DNA of 64,000 nt from positions 99,189 to 163,188 of the forward strand of contig NZ_JAKRVX010000005.1 of NCBI RefSeq assembly GCF_023638035.1, read 5' to 3'. Positions within the stretch are counted from its first letter, which is position 1. Every line of letters begins with the position of its first letter. Under the pieces are notes generated by a model. It had not been told where the DNA came from, ran no database searches, and worked only from the letters and a program-made list of their open reading frames with translations. The position numbers and the translations under genes are program-made. This DNA is from Natronocalculus amylovorans (GTDB lineage Archaea > Halobacteriota > Halobacteria > Halobacteriales > Haloferacaceae). Below, one piece after another: positions 16,574 to 26,279 of this stretch.

Positions 16574-19485
16574 GCGATACATCCAGAGACCAAATTGAAA
16601 GTAGGAGTCTACAGTGTCCACACTTTGACTACTATTCGAATGTCGATTTAGAAAACGTATTCTCTACAACTGCAAAGTATCGACAGCAACATCCAGACCT
16701 GTTCTATTTTACCCATACTCGGATCAAGGCGTACCGAACTGACGATCGGGTGGAGGGAAAAGTCGAGTATTGGGAAGATGAGATCTATGACCAGTTCGAA
16801 GAAGAAAGAGAAATTAACTTTGTCACATTAATTGAAGGGAACACGGGGACGGGGAAGTCCGAACTGTGTGCGTACCTTTCTTTGCGGTTGGAGGAAGAAG
16901 GAAGACCGGTACTCTATATTAAAAAGAGTGACGGAATTCTAACGATAATAAATAAGAGAATACCCCAATTCTGTGAGAATCACGGGAAGGAACCGCCAGA
17001 GACGACTGCCAAATCTCGACAATTCGAGGAACAGATCGAGAAACTTCCGAAGACAGTCGCATCTCAAATAGCTGGTGACGCAATCTCTGCACTAGCAAAT
17101 TACGACATAAAGGACAACGTCGACGAACTCTCAGATTTCATCTATGAGAGGCTTGATATCCTGCTGGAACAATCGGAGAATGATGAAAAAGAGGATGAGA
17201 AAGAGTCCAAAAAGATGATTGACGAAGGCGATTATAAAAATAACTCCGATATTCAAATATTCAACAATGAAAAAGAATGGCCGCCTATCAAGGCAATTGA
17301 CGAGCTGAATAACCGGATAATCAACGCCATTGAAGGAAAATATGGGGTTCCGCCTATAGACGAGCTCCTCCGTGATGTAGGTGACAAATTCGAGAATACC
17401 CGGCCTGTATTCGTTATTGAGGACGTGTCGATTACAGGCTCGGAAGCGGACAAGCTCACCAATTTTATGGAGGACAAGGACACGAAGAGTAACTGGGACT
17501 TCATTCTTGCTGGGACAACAGATTCAACGGAGGAATTCAAATCACAGACCTCAGAAGCCCGATTCAATATATATCAAACAACTGATAATATTGATGGGAA
17601 TCAGGTTCCCCATCTCACAAAAGAGGATGCAGTGCAGTTCATCCGCCCATATCTGGGCTATATCAAGAACCACGATGGGAGTGTTAGTTATGAGCGCGAC
17701 GAGTACAACAAAGTGAAATCAATAAAAGATCCTCTCCAAAATACCATCTGTACCACATGTGAGTTCTGTGACCGCGAATTCCGAGATCTTTTCCCATTTA
17801 ACGAAAATTTCATCGAGCGATTGTTTGAGTCGCTAGAGCCTCCGACACCAAGGGCTTACATCGTACGCGTGAGTCAGATCTTGAGACGGTGGGCAAGAGG
17901 TGATATCAATTCCCCTGCCGACGCTGATGTTCTTCAGAATGTTGGGTTTAATACGCGGCCAAGCGAGGAGGTACGTAATTTCTCGAAGCCTCTCACTCGC
18001 AGTGCTCTGTGGTACGGGAATGTTAATGAAGACGAAGGATTTTTTACGGTTAACAAAAAGTTCCTCGATGCATTCAATATTATTGATAATAAGTGGGATC
18101 TTAACGAAGCGCCAATTGAAGTGAATGAAAGTGAAGTTCGCGTACCAATTTCAGATGCCACAGAGTATATTCAACGAGAAACCGACCTTGAGGACTCTGA
18201 GAGCGTCAGAAACGAGATTCAAAAAAGACAGGGACAGGTTCATCCGTGGCGCAACAATCCTACCGACCCCGCTCTCGTAACAACTGATACGGACATTCAC
18301 ACTGGTGCTCGATCGATTCTTCAGGAGTTGACTGATGATTTTAAAATTAAACCGCGCGCACCGATCCGGTACTCTATGGGCGGCGAAAAAAAGCCTCTCT
18401 CTTTCCATAGAGGGTCGAATCCAAGAGACGATGATGCGATACGAGAAGAAATTGAGGGTTACCAACTACCTGTCGGAACTCAGGAGCTATCACTTGACCT
18501 CTTCTACCGGTTTGTTTCAGTGGGCGTAGAAACGAGGTTCGACAAGAATCCGTCTCACAATACCTTTCTTCAGAAATTCGGGTCACAACTCACCAGCTAT
18601 GCTGAGGAGTGGCAAAAGAATGTCAACAAGCGAGAACTGGATCCAGCAGAGAAAATTTTCACCAATGCAGGGAACCACTACGACCTCGCAGACTTTACTC
18701 TCGCATCCTACGGGCTGGTGTATCTATTGAGTAATCCCGACCGAGAGCTAACCGCAAACAATATCGCCGAAGATTTCAGCAATAAACTTTCCTTAGATAC
18801 AGATCTTGACTCCTATCTCGAGGAAGAGTTCGATGACGACGATTATGACCATCTTAGAAGCTTGATGGATAACTCTGAAACAATAATAAATCTCATGAAA
18901 TGGAAATTCGGAGTTATTAGTTCAGTTCTGGACAGACAGGCAATCGAAGAAAAATTGGCTGCAAATCGCCCCTTTAGCGTTCTTGATACGCTAGGAATCG
19001 GAGCTATCTCTAGGTTATCATCAGATGTTCAATTCACCGATGGTACCTCGTTTAAATCTGTGGGGGTTGACCTATACAGAGTTAATGCTGCTCTGAGAAC
19101 ACTGGAAGCCCGGGAAAGTAGCGAACCAGCCAGTGAATTAATTCTTCAGAGCTTAGATGGTGCCGATTTAGAAGAGATACAGTCAACGGGTGATATCATA
19201 AGGAGTGGGTACGATGATGAAATTGACACTTATTTGTACGAAGCACTAGGGAAGCTGGAGCAACTTGATCGTGATGAGATTGAGGAGCAAATAGACAATA
19301 GCCGACTCGCCCAATCACTCAAAGACGGCGACAAGCAGGACCGCATACAACAAATTCTGATTGAACAACAACTTAGAGATAGTGAAATCTATCATGTTCT
19401 ATGTAATCTGGATTTTGAAAATATCGAAGATGCGGAGGATATTGGGGCATACTTCCTACAAGTAGGTGATTTCTATGTCGAATAA
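16570..19485 (+). CDS. DpdH-like large P-loop ATPase, copy 1
   Basis: 971 residues. Walker A is GNTGTGKS (residues 90-97) and Walker B is VFVIED (E284, D285). A Cys cluster CTTCEFC occurs at 394-400. The remaining 550 residues are mostly helical and charged with no further known motif. It is homologous along its length to the 978-residue protein at 27106. Size, ATPase type and neighbours suggest DpdH, a component of the restriction arm of 7-deazaguanine islands; this is contextual. The gene is AT-rich (many aaa/ata codons), unlike its GC-richer paralogue. The downstream coiled-coil gene starts inside its 3-prime end. Confidence 0.6.
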   Translation: MSDTSRDQIESRSLQCPHFDYYSNVDLENVFSTTAKYRQQHPDLFYFTHTRIKAYRTDDRVEGKVEYWEDEIYDQFEEEREINFVTLIEGNTGTGKSELCAYLSLRLEEEGRPVLYIKKSDGILTIINKRIPQFCENHGKEPPETTAKSRQFEEQIEKLPKTVASQIAGDAISALANYDIKDNVDELSDFIYERLDILLEQSENDEKEDEKESKKMIDEGDYKNNSDIQIFNNEKEWPPIKAIDELNNRIINAIEGKYGVPPIDELLRDVGDKFENTRPVFVIEDVSITGSEADKLTNFMEDKDTKSNWDFILAGTTDSTEEFKSQTSEARFNIYQTTDNIDGNQVPHLTKEDAVQFIRPYLGYIKNHDGSVSYERDEYNKVKSIKDPLQNTICTTCEFCDREFRDLFPFNENFIERLFESLEPPTPRAYIVRVSQILRRWARGDINSPADADVLQNVGFNTRPSEEVRNFSKPLTRSALWYGNVNEDEGFFTVNKKFLDAFNIIDNKWDLNEAPIEVNESEVRVPISDATEYIQRETDLEDSESVRNEIQKRQGQVHPWRNNPTDPALVTTDTDIHTGARSILQELTDDFKIKPRAPIRYSMGGEKKPLSFHRGSNPRDDDAIREEIEGYQLPVGTQELSLDLFYRFVSVGVETRFDKNPSHNTFLQKFGSQLTSYAEEWQKNVNKRELDPAEKIFTNAGNHYDLADFTLASYGLVYLLSNPDRELTANNIAEDFSNKLSLDTDLDSYLEEEFDDDDYDHLRSLMDNSETIINLMKWKFGVISSVLDRQAIEEKLAANRPFSVLDTLGIGAISRLSSDVQFTDGTSFKSVGVDLYRVNAALRTLEARESSEPASELILQSLDGADLEEIQSTGDIIRSGYDDEIDTYLYEALGKLEQLDRDEIEEQIDNSRLAQSLKDGDKQDRIQQILIEQQLRDSEIYHVLCNLDFENIEDAEDIGAYFLQVGDFYVE

Positions 19486-20209
19486 GTTGGCTAAGTCTGA
19501 AGAAGACGGGGGGGCTTATAGTCAAAAACTTGACGAACAGCTCAAAGCTGTTTATATCCGACTCCAGCATCGGCATCTGGCCAACCAGCTGGACAAAATA
19601 GCCAACACTCTAGAAGGCACTCTCATCCGGGCTATGATAGCAGAAAGTTTATTTAATGATTTTGATATAAAAATAGACGAGGAGACGAGAACCCAGGTTT
19701 CAGAAGCTATCAACTTGTTGAAGAAAGAGCAATATGATGAGCTGGAGTCTGAAATACCAGATTTACGTACAAAAGTAGAAGAACAAAGGTCGAGAGTTGA
19801 CCGTCAAATCAGCATCCCACACGCAGATCACAACAAGCAGCTCAATGCTATGCAACAACTCAATGAAAAATTCGATGTACTAGAACAGTCTAAGCTCGAT
19901 AATCTTGAAACTCGACTGAATGATGAGCAGTGGGTAGAATCGATCAACGGGGATACAACGGGAGAGAAGCTTATCTCATCGAAAGAATATGGCGAGACTA
20001 CCGCTGAAACTCTCGGTGAAATTCAGTCCGATATGTTCACAGAACTTCTTGACGACGATAGCACTGAATTAGCATCCAAGCTGATCAGCGATGAGCCCTA
20101 CCATCTGACGAGCCTGGGCAATGATGACTTCTCGTCGCTACAGAGGTCCAAACTCGGGGATTATATTGAGTTGTCTCTGTCTCCACTAAAATCAAAGGAA
20201 TATAATTAG
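19475..20209 (+). CDS. coiled-coil partner of the DpdH-like ATPase, copy 1
   Basis: 244 residues from the ATG at 19475, which overlaps the ATPase stop by 11 bases. The whole protein is predicted helical. RHRHL-like RLQHRHLANQLDKIA is followed by long heptad stretches (LESEIPDLRTKVEEQRS) and an acidic C-terminal half. It is homologous to the protein at 30032, with the shared motif HLANQLDxIAxTxE. No catalytic residues are evident. Strict linkage to the ATPase in both modules argues for a dedicated structural partner. The Dpd nomenclature equivalent is uncertain. Confidence 0.6.
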   Translation: MSNKLAKSEEDGGAYSQKLDEQLKAVYIRLQHRHLANQLDKIANTLEGTLIRAMIAESLFNDFDIKIDEETRTQVSEAINLLKKEQYDELESEIPDLRTKVEEQRSRVDRQISIPHADHNKQLNAMQQLNEKFDVLEQSKLDNLETRLNDEQWVESINGDTTGEKLISSKEYGETTAETLGEIQSDMFTELLDDDSTELASKLISDEPYHLTSLGNDDFSSLQRSKLGDYIELSLSPLKSKEYN

Positions 20210-20628
20210 TCGGTAGCTGGTCAGTGTATCTGATGAATCTGCTCTTGCATTGTCTTTCTAGTACCGGAGCGCATCGTGAAGCAAGGTGTAACCGCTACTG
20301 AGGTCAAAGATAGCACTAATTCTCAAATACTGTACGTTCTTTCTTTTATAAATTTCCTGTATGCTATCTTAGATAATTTAAATTTTCGACATCGGTAAAA
20401 TGAAAAATATATTGCTAAACAATGCGTTCTTATGATTATTGATAAATAATATCCCAAACCCGCTTTTTAAATCGTCATACATCACCAGAATAGAACAGTA
20501 CACTGTTCAACAATTATGATGTTATAAATGTACACATAGGTCTGCTACGCAAAATTGTGTCATGGATATCAATTTTGCCCCATATATAATACCCTGTAAG
20601 CGAATAAATAAAATAGACCCTAAGTAAC
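20210..20628. other. AT-rich intergenic region between the two Dpd-like blocks
   Basis: 419 bases, very AT-rich, with no credible ORF. It separates module 1 (15737-20209) from the helicase operon that starts at 20629. The latter's promoter probably lies in its last 50 bases. Confidence 0.5.
20581..20592 (+). promoter_or_regulatory. putative TATA box of the helicase operon
   Basis: The sequence atatataat lies about 42-47 bases before the ATG at 20629, giving a predicted leader of some 15-20 bases. This is judged from A/T content and spacing only. Confidence 0.3.
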
Positions 20629-23600
20629 ATGGATTCACCGCAATCAAGACTTGACGCAGCAACGAACAGGGCCGCAGAGATTACTTGGTGGAACCGCGCA
20701 ATGACCAAACTCAATACAATTGACGGGGTCAAAGGGGCTCAACGGTTTGTCGCCGACCAAACAATTGAGCGAAAAGGTCCATTTGTTGAATTCGTCGATG
20801 CCCCGGCGTTTCACAACCAGAGTGCAGCGGAATTCCTTACAGGGCTCGATTATGACGAGGCAATCATAGATGCGATTGTCAGAGAGTTATTTGGTGGTGA
20901 TGGAGAGGGAAAGCTATACCAACACCAAGCTGAAACCATCAACGCAATCGAAAACGAGCCTGGCAATAACGTACTTGCAGTCCCAACCGCAAGCGGAAAA
21001 ACTGAGTCATTCTTTCTACCCATCCTCAACGCATGTCTCTCAAGCGATGACCCTGGGGTAAAGGCTGCAATTCTATATCCGATGAAGACACTGGGGTCCG
21101 ACCAATTCAACCGATTCATAACCTATCTCGATCACATCAACCGAAACCGGTCCCCCGAGGACCGGGTTACAATTGGCATCTGGGATTCAGATACAGCACC
21201 TCGTGTTGGAACTCGTGATTACGAGATCGAAGAGGGAACCTATGTTCGCGGACTCATTGACCCACGAAATCCCGACGAGAAGCTCCGTGTCAACGACGAT
21301 GCGTCAGTCGGCACTGATGACAACACCTACTCGTGGATCAAGGTCACTCGTGATTCGATTCGGCAGGGAGTCGACATCCTGCTGACCAACCCCGAGGCGT
21401 TAGACTATATGTTTGTTAGCGATAATGAGGAGACGAGAGCAATTCTAGATGACCAACCGTTGGAACATATCGTATTTGACGAGGCCCACGTGTGGAGCGG
21501 TATCCAAGGTGCGGCAATTTCGCTGCTCTCTCAGCGGCTAAAGACGTTTTATGCTAACAACGACCCGCAGGTGACGATGGTCTCGGCAACTGTTGACAAT
21601 CCTACCGAGCTTGCTGCATCGCTTACTGGGAGCAGTATGCAGAGTATCAACAGTATCGAATTCACCGGTCGACAGTTTTCCGTAACTAGCACACCAAACT
21701 TTGACCGGTTCGCTCCATGCGGACTCGACGAGATTATCGTAGCCCTCGCTGTGGCTGGGCTTGATATTACTAATCCAGACAAATTCGTGATCGAGCAGGG
21801 GCTTGAAAACGCAGTCACAACACTTCGCGAGATAGGACTCCTTGACACGGAACTGATTGCTCCTGCGTCGGATGCACCAAGCTGGGCATTCGAGCCGATA
21901 CAGACAGCTGCCAACAGATGGATTGCAGCTGGAAAAGCGAACACGGTCGATGAGTTACTCCGATCAGAAGATGGGTGTGAAGAACTTATTGAAGCCGCTG
22001 TTGAGTCCGGCGGCTTCTCTAGCGGCTGGTATGAGTTTGTTCTTACCCAATTGCCGGAGGTAGCTTCGTTCACTGAATGGTTCGACCGGGACACAACTGG
22101 AGAAGTCGGCTTTCGCTCCTACGACGGACTCGTATCGGAAGCCGAACGCAAGGACGTAGCGAATCCAGAGAGAATCCTCGAAACGGTGATGGCGTTCGGT
22201 CGGCTTGCTGGCATTGTCACTGAGAAGTACCACGTCTTTCTGAAGCCACCACACAGCGTCCATTGGTGTGGTGAGTGCGGGGCACTCTCACGAGACAACC
22301 GTTGTCGGGAGTGCGGTCATGCACCGATTCCTGAGATTCAATTCTGTCGTAACGGTACCTGTCACGAACCACATGTTGCGGTCACAGATGATGAAGGGGA
22401 CGAACACTTCGTTCCAATACGTGGAGACGCCAACGGAGACTGTCCTGGCTGTGGTAAATCTCCCCGCCTCACAGATATTGGTGTTCCAACATCGTCATTG
22501 CTTTCCTATATGTTGTCGGAGGTATGTCGCGTCTCGCCATCGAAAAAGACACTCGTCTTTTCAGATTCCCACAGCGCGGCCGAAAGTGTCGGTGAAAAAA
22601 TAATAGATACGGAGTACGGACTGATGGCACAGACGCTGTACCTCAATGAACTGCTTGCCGCTGGCGGGGAGGCCGACCAGTACGAGTTGTTCAGAACTGT
22701 GGCCCATACACTCCGCAAAGAGTACTGGGAACCACTCGTCCAAAACAATCTCAGTGAGGATGCGGAGGCCTACAACTTTTTGATCCCCTTGCGTGAGGAT
22801 ATTGAGGCCCACGCATATCTCTCAAACTGTGAGTCTCTGCTTGACAGTGCACTCGTGACTGCAGATGTGGTCGCCGCCTATGATGATCCGGTCGACGTGA
22901 CAATCGCACATGCCCTGTACAAACGGTTTGTCCTCGGTGATGCCTCTTTCCAGTACTCAGGCGTGAAAATCGATGGACTGACCAGAGCGAAAATACTCGA
23001 CCGGCTCTCCGGAGATCTTATCATTGATCGCAGTCGGATCGAGGCATCACTTGATACGATTCTCGCCGACTTTTTGGAATCAGGTATTATCTCAATCGCA
23101 ACACACGAATCCCTCAAGCGCGCAGTTGACGATGCCAATCTGACCGATAAGGACAAACGAACTGCTGTCGGTACGTTCCTCGAAGAGACACGCGATGAAC
23201 TCGAACAGAGCGGGATCGTCGAGCCGCCAGCTGACAGTGGCGTTTTCAGTCGAAACGTCCGTGATGACGACTCTGCACTAACGCTGGTTCAGGAGGCTGT
23301 ATTCTGTATGGACTGCTATACATCGTTCCCGACTACTGAATCAGGTAATTCGATTGATAGCTGCCACGAATGCGGAGCTCCAGTCGAGGCGTATACTCGA
23401 TTCACCGAACAGGATAATGGAGAGCTGATTTGTGACCCCGGATATGCGGTTGTGGACTCCGGCTGGGAGTACGCTGTGGACCACTGGGCCCACGATGTCA
23501 CCGAACCGATTCGAAACGGTGCAGAACCGGATTTTGTTACTGCAGGGATACACAAAGGAAACATCTCGCCAGCGATCCGCGGTGCTATCGAAGAGGGGTT

Positions 23601-25353
23601 CCGAAAGGACCCACCCGAGGTCAACGTCGTCAGCTCGACGCCCACAATGGAGCTCGGTGTAGATATCGGAAGTCTTGACACGGTTGCACAGGTGGGAGTG
23701 CCGCCCACACTGACGAACTACGTCCAGAGATCTGGTCGAACTGGTCGTACCCGAGGGAGTTCCTCGCTTGTTATGACTGTAATTCGTGGTCAACATCCGG
23801 TTGATGGCCACTATTATGCGAACTTAGACAGCTATCTTGGAGAGTTCGAACCGGTCCGAATCCCGGACCCACACGATTTCGATGAGGTTCTGGCGAGCCA
23901 CATCGTAACCGAGGTGTTTGCATACCTTGCACGCAATCCGCATGAATCGGGTGTCTTCGAACGAATGTACAAGGTCCCCGAGCCGGAACTAGAGAACTTG
24001 GAGAAGTTCGTCAGTACTGTCGAAGAGCGACTCGATATCTTTGGCGAGTTTATTCGTGAGGAAATGGACCCCGTTCTCCGTGAGTACGTCAAAGATATTT
24101 TTGGTGACCATGGCGTCGATGTTTACGAACAGGTGTTTTTCGGGGATGGTCCCCTTTCGCTATCACGTCGTGTCGAACAGACGTTTTCGAGGCTTCGTGG
24201 GATGTCAACTGGCGCGACAGCAAACCGCAATCTTACGAGTAATACTGCGCGGCTCGATCAGTGGCTGAGCAAACTCGGATATCTTGCAAACTACCGAAGC
24301 TTCGGCCAGAACTTCCCTGTTAATTTCAGTGGGCGTCGTGAGGAGATTTCCTTCGAGGGAAGTGGTCGACTGTACGATATGTACCCTGGTGAAGAAAACA
24401 ATCTTGGCGGCATGGTGTCGCTACATGGAACCGACTACATCGTCAAAGACGTTCGTGGGACGCCAACACCATTGACCGATGTTGCAGTCTGTGATAACGA
24501 TGAGTGTGATCGCCGGTTCAAGAGCTTCGACCCCGACGAAGAGATCTGTCCACACTGTGATTCAGAACTTGCCGAAACGCAGATACACGGCATCTCTTCG
24601 GTCGAGTGTTCAACGGCAATGGGGGGTCAGAAGGGGTACCGAACGCACGCACAGATGTCGACCTACGTCCGTCCGACTGATGCCGAGCGCGACCGTTCCG
24701 AGAGGCAATTGTTTGATATTGACTGCAAGATTGAGTATGGACAGTTCGAGATCACGGACTTCGTCTATGCGTTCGAGCGTGGTCACTCGATGAGTGCCTC
24801 GACAAATATCCTCCGCTCCCAAGCGTTGATCGAGCAGGATGATGGAGGCAACTCGACCACTGGACTCTCGTGGCGAGATCGGCTCGACGAGGCTGAACAG
24901 GAGTTGTACCGTCCAGTTGGTCAGCAACACCACACCCAAGGGCTTCGTCTCTCGTTCGACCGCGATACAATCTTCGAGCGGTTCGAACAGGCGACCCACG
25001 AAACGGTATCATGGCCACAGCTGTTGACAAGTCTGGAGCAGGCTCTCGACCGGGCGATTCCGGTGGTCGTCAAGTGTGATCGGTCCGATTATCGCGTTAA
25101 GGCCTCGATTACAAACGAGACTATCGAGGTCTACATTGTCGACGGTCGGCAGGGTGGCAACGGAATAGGCTGGCACGTCCACGACAGCCTTAGTGAGGTC
25201 GCTGACCAGGTAGTTGATGTTGCTGACTGTGATCGGTGTGTCGACTACTGTGATGAGTGTTTGCTGCTCTCACGGACACCGAGCCACTACCTCGAAAACA
25301 ATCTGCTCGACCACCGAATGCTCGCCACAGTTGTTGGACACCCAGGACAGTGA
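20629..25353 (+). CDS. DpdJ-like giant DEAH helicase with DUF1998-type C-terminus
   Basis: 1574 residues, superfamily 2. Q-like motif YQHQAETI lies near residue 98, Walker A AVPTASGKTES at 118-128, DEAH at 284-287, SAT near 321, motif V TMELGVDIG near 1004 and motif VI QRSGRTGR near 1032. Several Cys knuckles occur: CGECG and CRECG near 547-561, CPGCG near 605, FCMDCY near 894, CPHCD near 1309 and the terminal CDRCVDYCDECLL near 1534. The last resembles the C-terminal Cys cluster of DUF1998 helicases. Size and context fit DpdJ. DISARM DrmA/DrmB share some features but no DrmC or methyltransferase is present. Expected role: ATP-driven remodelling or translocation during restriction. The next gene's GTG overlaps its stop. 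Confidence 0.65.
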   Translation: MDSPQSRLDAATNRAAEITWWNRAMTKLNTIDGVKGAQRFVADQTIERKGPFVEFVDAPAFHNQSAAEFLTGLDYDEAIIDAIVRELFGGDGEGKLYQHQAETINAIENEPGNNVLAVPTASGKTESFFLPILNACLSSDDPGVKAAILYPMKTLGSDQFNRFITYLDHINRNRSPEDRVTIGIWDSDTAPRVGTRDYEIEEGTYVRGLIDPRNPDEKLRVNDDASVGTDDNTYSWIKVTRDSIRQGVDILLTNPEALDYMFVSDNEETRAILDDQPLEHIVFDEAHVWSGIQGAAISLLSQRLKTFYANNDPQVTMVSATVDNPTELAASLTGSSMQSINSIEFTGRQFSVTSTPNFDRFAPCGLDEIIVALAVAGLDITNPDKFVIEQGLENAVTTLREIGLLDTELIAPASDAPSWAFEPIQTAANRWIAAGKANTVDELLRSEDGCEELIEAAVESGGFSSGWYEFVLTQLPEVASFTEWFDRDTTGEVGFRSYDGLVSEAERKDVANPERILETVMAFGRLAGIVTEKYHVFLKPPHSVHWCGECGALSRDNRCRECGHAPIPEIQFCRNGTCHEPHVAVTDDEGDEHFVPIRGDANGDCPGCGKSPRLTDIGVPTSSLLSYMLSEVCRVSPSKKTLVFSDSHSAAESVGEKIIDTEYGLMAQTLYLNELLAAGGEADQYELFRTVAHTLRKEYWEPLVQNNLSEDAEAYNFLIPLREDIEAHAYLSNCESLLDSALVTADVVAAYDDPVDVTIAHALYKRFVLGDASFQYSGVKIDGLTRAKILDRLSGDLIIDRSRIEASLDTILADFLESGIISIATHESLKRAVDDANLTDKDKRTAVGTFLEETRDELEQSGIVEPPADSGVFSRNVRDDDSALTLVQEAVFCMDCYTSFPTTESGNSIDSCHECGAPVEAYTRFTEQDNGELICDPGYAVVDSGWEYAVDHWAHDVTEPIRNGAEPDFVTAGIHKGNISPAIRGAIEEGFRKDPPEVNVVSSTPTMELGVDIGSLDTVAQVGVPPTLTNYVQRSGRTGRTRGSSSLVMTVIRGQHPVDGHYYANLDSYLGEFEPVRIPDPHDFDEVLASHIVTEVFAYLARNPHESGVFERMYKVPEPELENLEKFVSTVEERLDIFGEFIREEMDPVLREYVKDIFGDHGVDVYEQVFFGDGPLSLSRRVEQTFSRLRGMSTGATANRNLTSNTARLDQWLSKLGYLANYRSFGQNFPVNFSGRREEISFEGSGRLYDMYPGEENNLGGMVSLHGTDYIVKDVRGTPTPLTDVAVCDNDECDRRFKSFDPDEEICPHCDSELAETQIHGISSVECSTAMGGQKGYRTHAQMSTYVRPTDAERDRSERQLFDIDCKIEYGQFEITDFVYAFERGHSMSASTNILRSQALIEQDDGGNSTTGLSWRDRLDEAEQELYRPVGQQHHTQGLRLSFDRDTIFERFEQATHETVSWPQLLTSLEQALDRAIPVVVKCDRSDYRVKASITNETIEVYIVDGRQGGNGIGWHVHDSLSEVADQVVDVADCDRCVDYCDECLLLSRTPSHYLENNLLDHRMLATVVGHPGQ

Positions 25354-26279
25354 GTCTCGACGTACTCCAAAAGCGGCTCACCGATGCAGATGTCGCGTAC
25401 ATCTATGACCCCGATGGGAGCATTCATTACTGGAAGCTACGGTCCCTCCCGGCGCTTTCGTATCTCGGGATTGGAAACGCTACTTACCCTACCTCGTGGC
25501 GACAACTGAAACATACGTGGCAACACGAGCGTGGTGGGAGACAGTACAGTTTTCCAGGATACCACTATCACGTTCTCGGTGGGATCGACCTCGCTCCGAG
25601 TGAAGACCTCTGTGTCGTGACGACGAGCTACTATGAGCAGCACACACAGTACTCTATCAACGAACTCGTCGACCGGTATACACAGATAGACGGTACGTTG
25701 GTCGTCATTGCTGATGAACGGCGATTCCAACCAGAAAAGGGACTCCGCCCGTTGTATCAAGAACCGTTCTGTGAACGTATCGGCGAGTATGATAGGCTCT
25801 ACAACGCATTTGAGGACCACTTCACTGAGGAGGGATGGGAACTCCCACTACAGGATACAAAGAACCTATTTTTACAAGATAATGCGAACCTTTACCAACT
25901 TGTTGAGAATATGTCGATCAAATCCACTGTGAAACTCTTTGATATACTCCCGGATGCACCATATCTCCCGCTGTACAGACCATTCTCCGAGATATTTGCC
26001 CGTCAAAATCAGCTCGGCGTTGAGCCGCTGGAAAGCGAGGATATGGTCGAGGCCTTTGGTGGGTGGTTACGCCGGCGAATTGAATGGGACAAAGCAACCG
26101 CATCCAAGGTCGCACATGAGTTGAACCGGACGGTTTCTATGGAAGGAACTGCATTTGATCCATCGTATGCAAAGCAGAGCCCAAAAATAGGCGATGCACG
26201 CCGGGCGTGTGACGAGCTTGACCCAGATGCAAGCCCAATCGAAGCGCGATATCACGACTGGTTACAGAATCCATTATGA
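25350..26279 (+). CDS. unknown protein coupled to the DpdJ-like helicase (309 aa)
   Basis: The GTG at 25350 overlaps the helicase TGA (gtga) and gives 309 residues. A longer reading from 25257 would overlap 31 codons and is unlikely. No family is recognised. The N-terminal half (SIHYWKLRSLPALSYLG, then IGNATYPTSW) faintly recalls the spacing of a phospholipase-D-like site, but the HxKxxxxD motif is absent: it reads HxxK with no Asp. The C-terminus is helical. It overlaps the next gene by four bases. It occupies the slot where Dpd islands carry small partner or PLD nuclease genes, so a degenerate nuclease is possible but unproven. Confidence 0.5.
   Translation: MSLDVLQKRLTDADVAYIYDPDGSIHYWKLRSLPALSYLGIGNATYPTSWRQLKHTWQHERGGRQYSFPGYHYHVLGGIDLAPSEDLCVVTTSYYEQHTQYSINELVDRYTQIDGTLVVIADERRFQPEKGLRPLYQEPFCERIGEYDRLYNAFEDHFTEEGWELPLQDTKNLFLQDNANLYQLVENMSIKSTVKLFDILPDAPYLPLYRPFSEIFARQNQLGVEPLESEDMVEAFGGWLRRRIEWDKATASKVAHELNRTVSMEGTAFDPSYAKQSPKIGDARRACDELDPDASPIEARYHDWLQNPL

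Noticed and set aside
21549..22094. 181-codon minus-strand frame inside the giant helicase
   Set aside because: Ser/Ala-rich composition typical of antisense reading; no start context or motif.
25257..25349. Longer N-terminus for the gene after the DpdJ-like helicase
   Set aside because: It would overlap the conserved Cys-rich end of the helicase by about 95 bases. The GTG at 25350 gives a normal gtga junction.
20629..26279. DISARM or BREX system
   Set aside because: The helicase has DUF1998-like Cys clusters, but no DrmC (PLD), DNA methyltransferase, PglZ or BrxC is present. The neighbours fit the Dpd restriction arm better.
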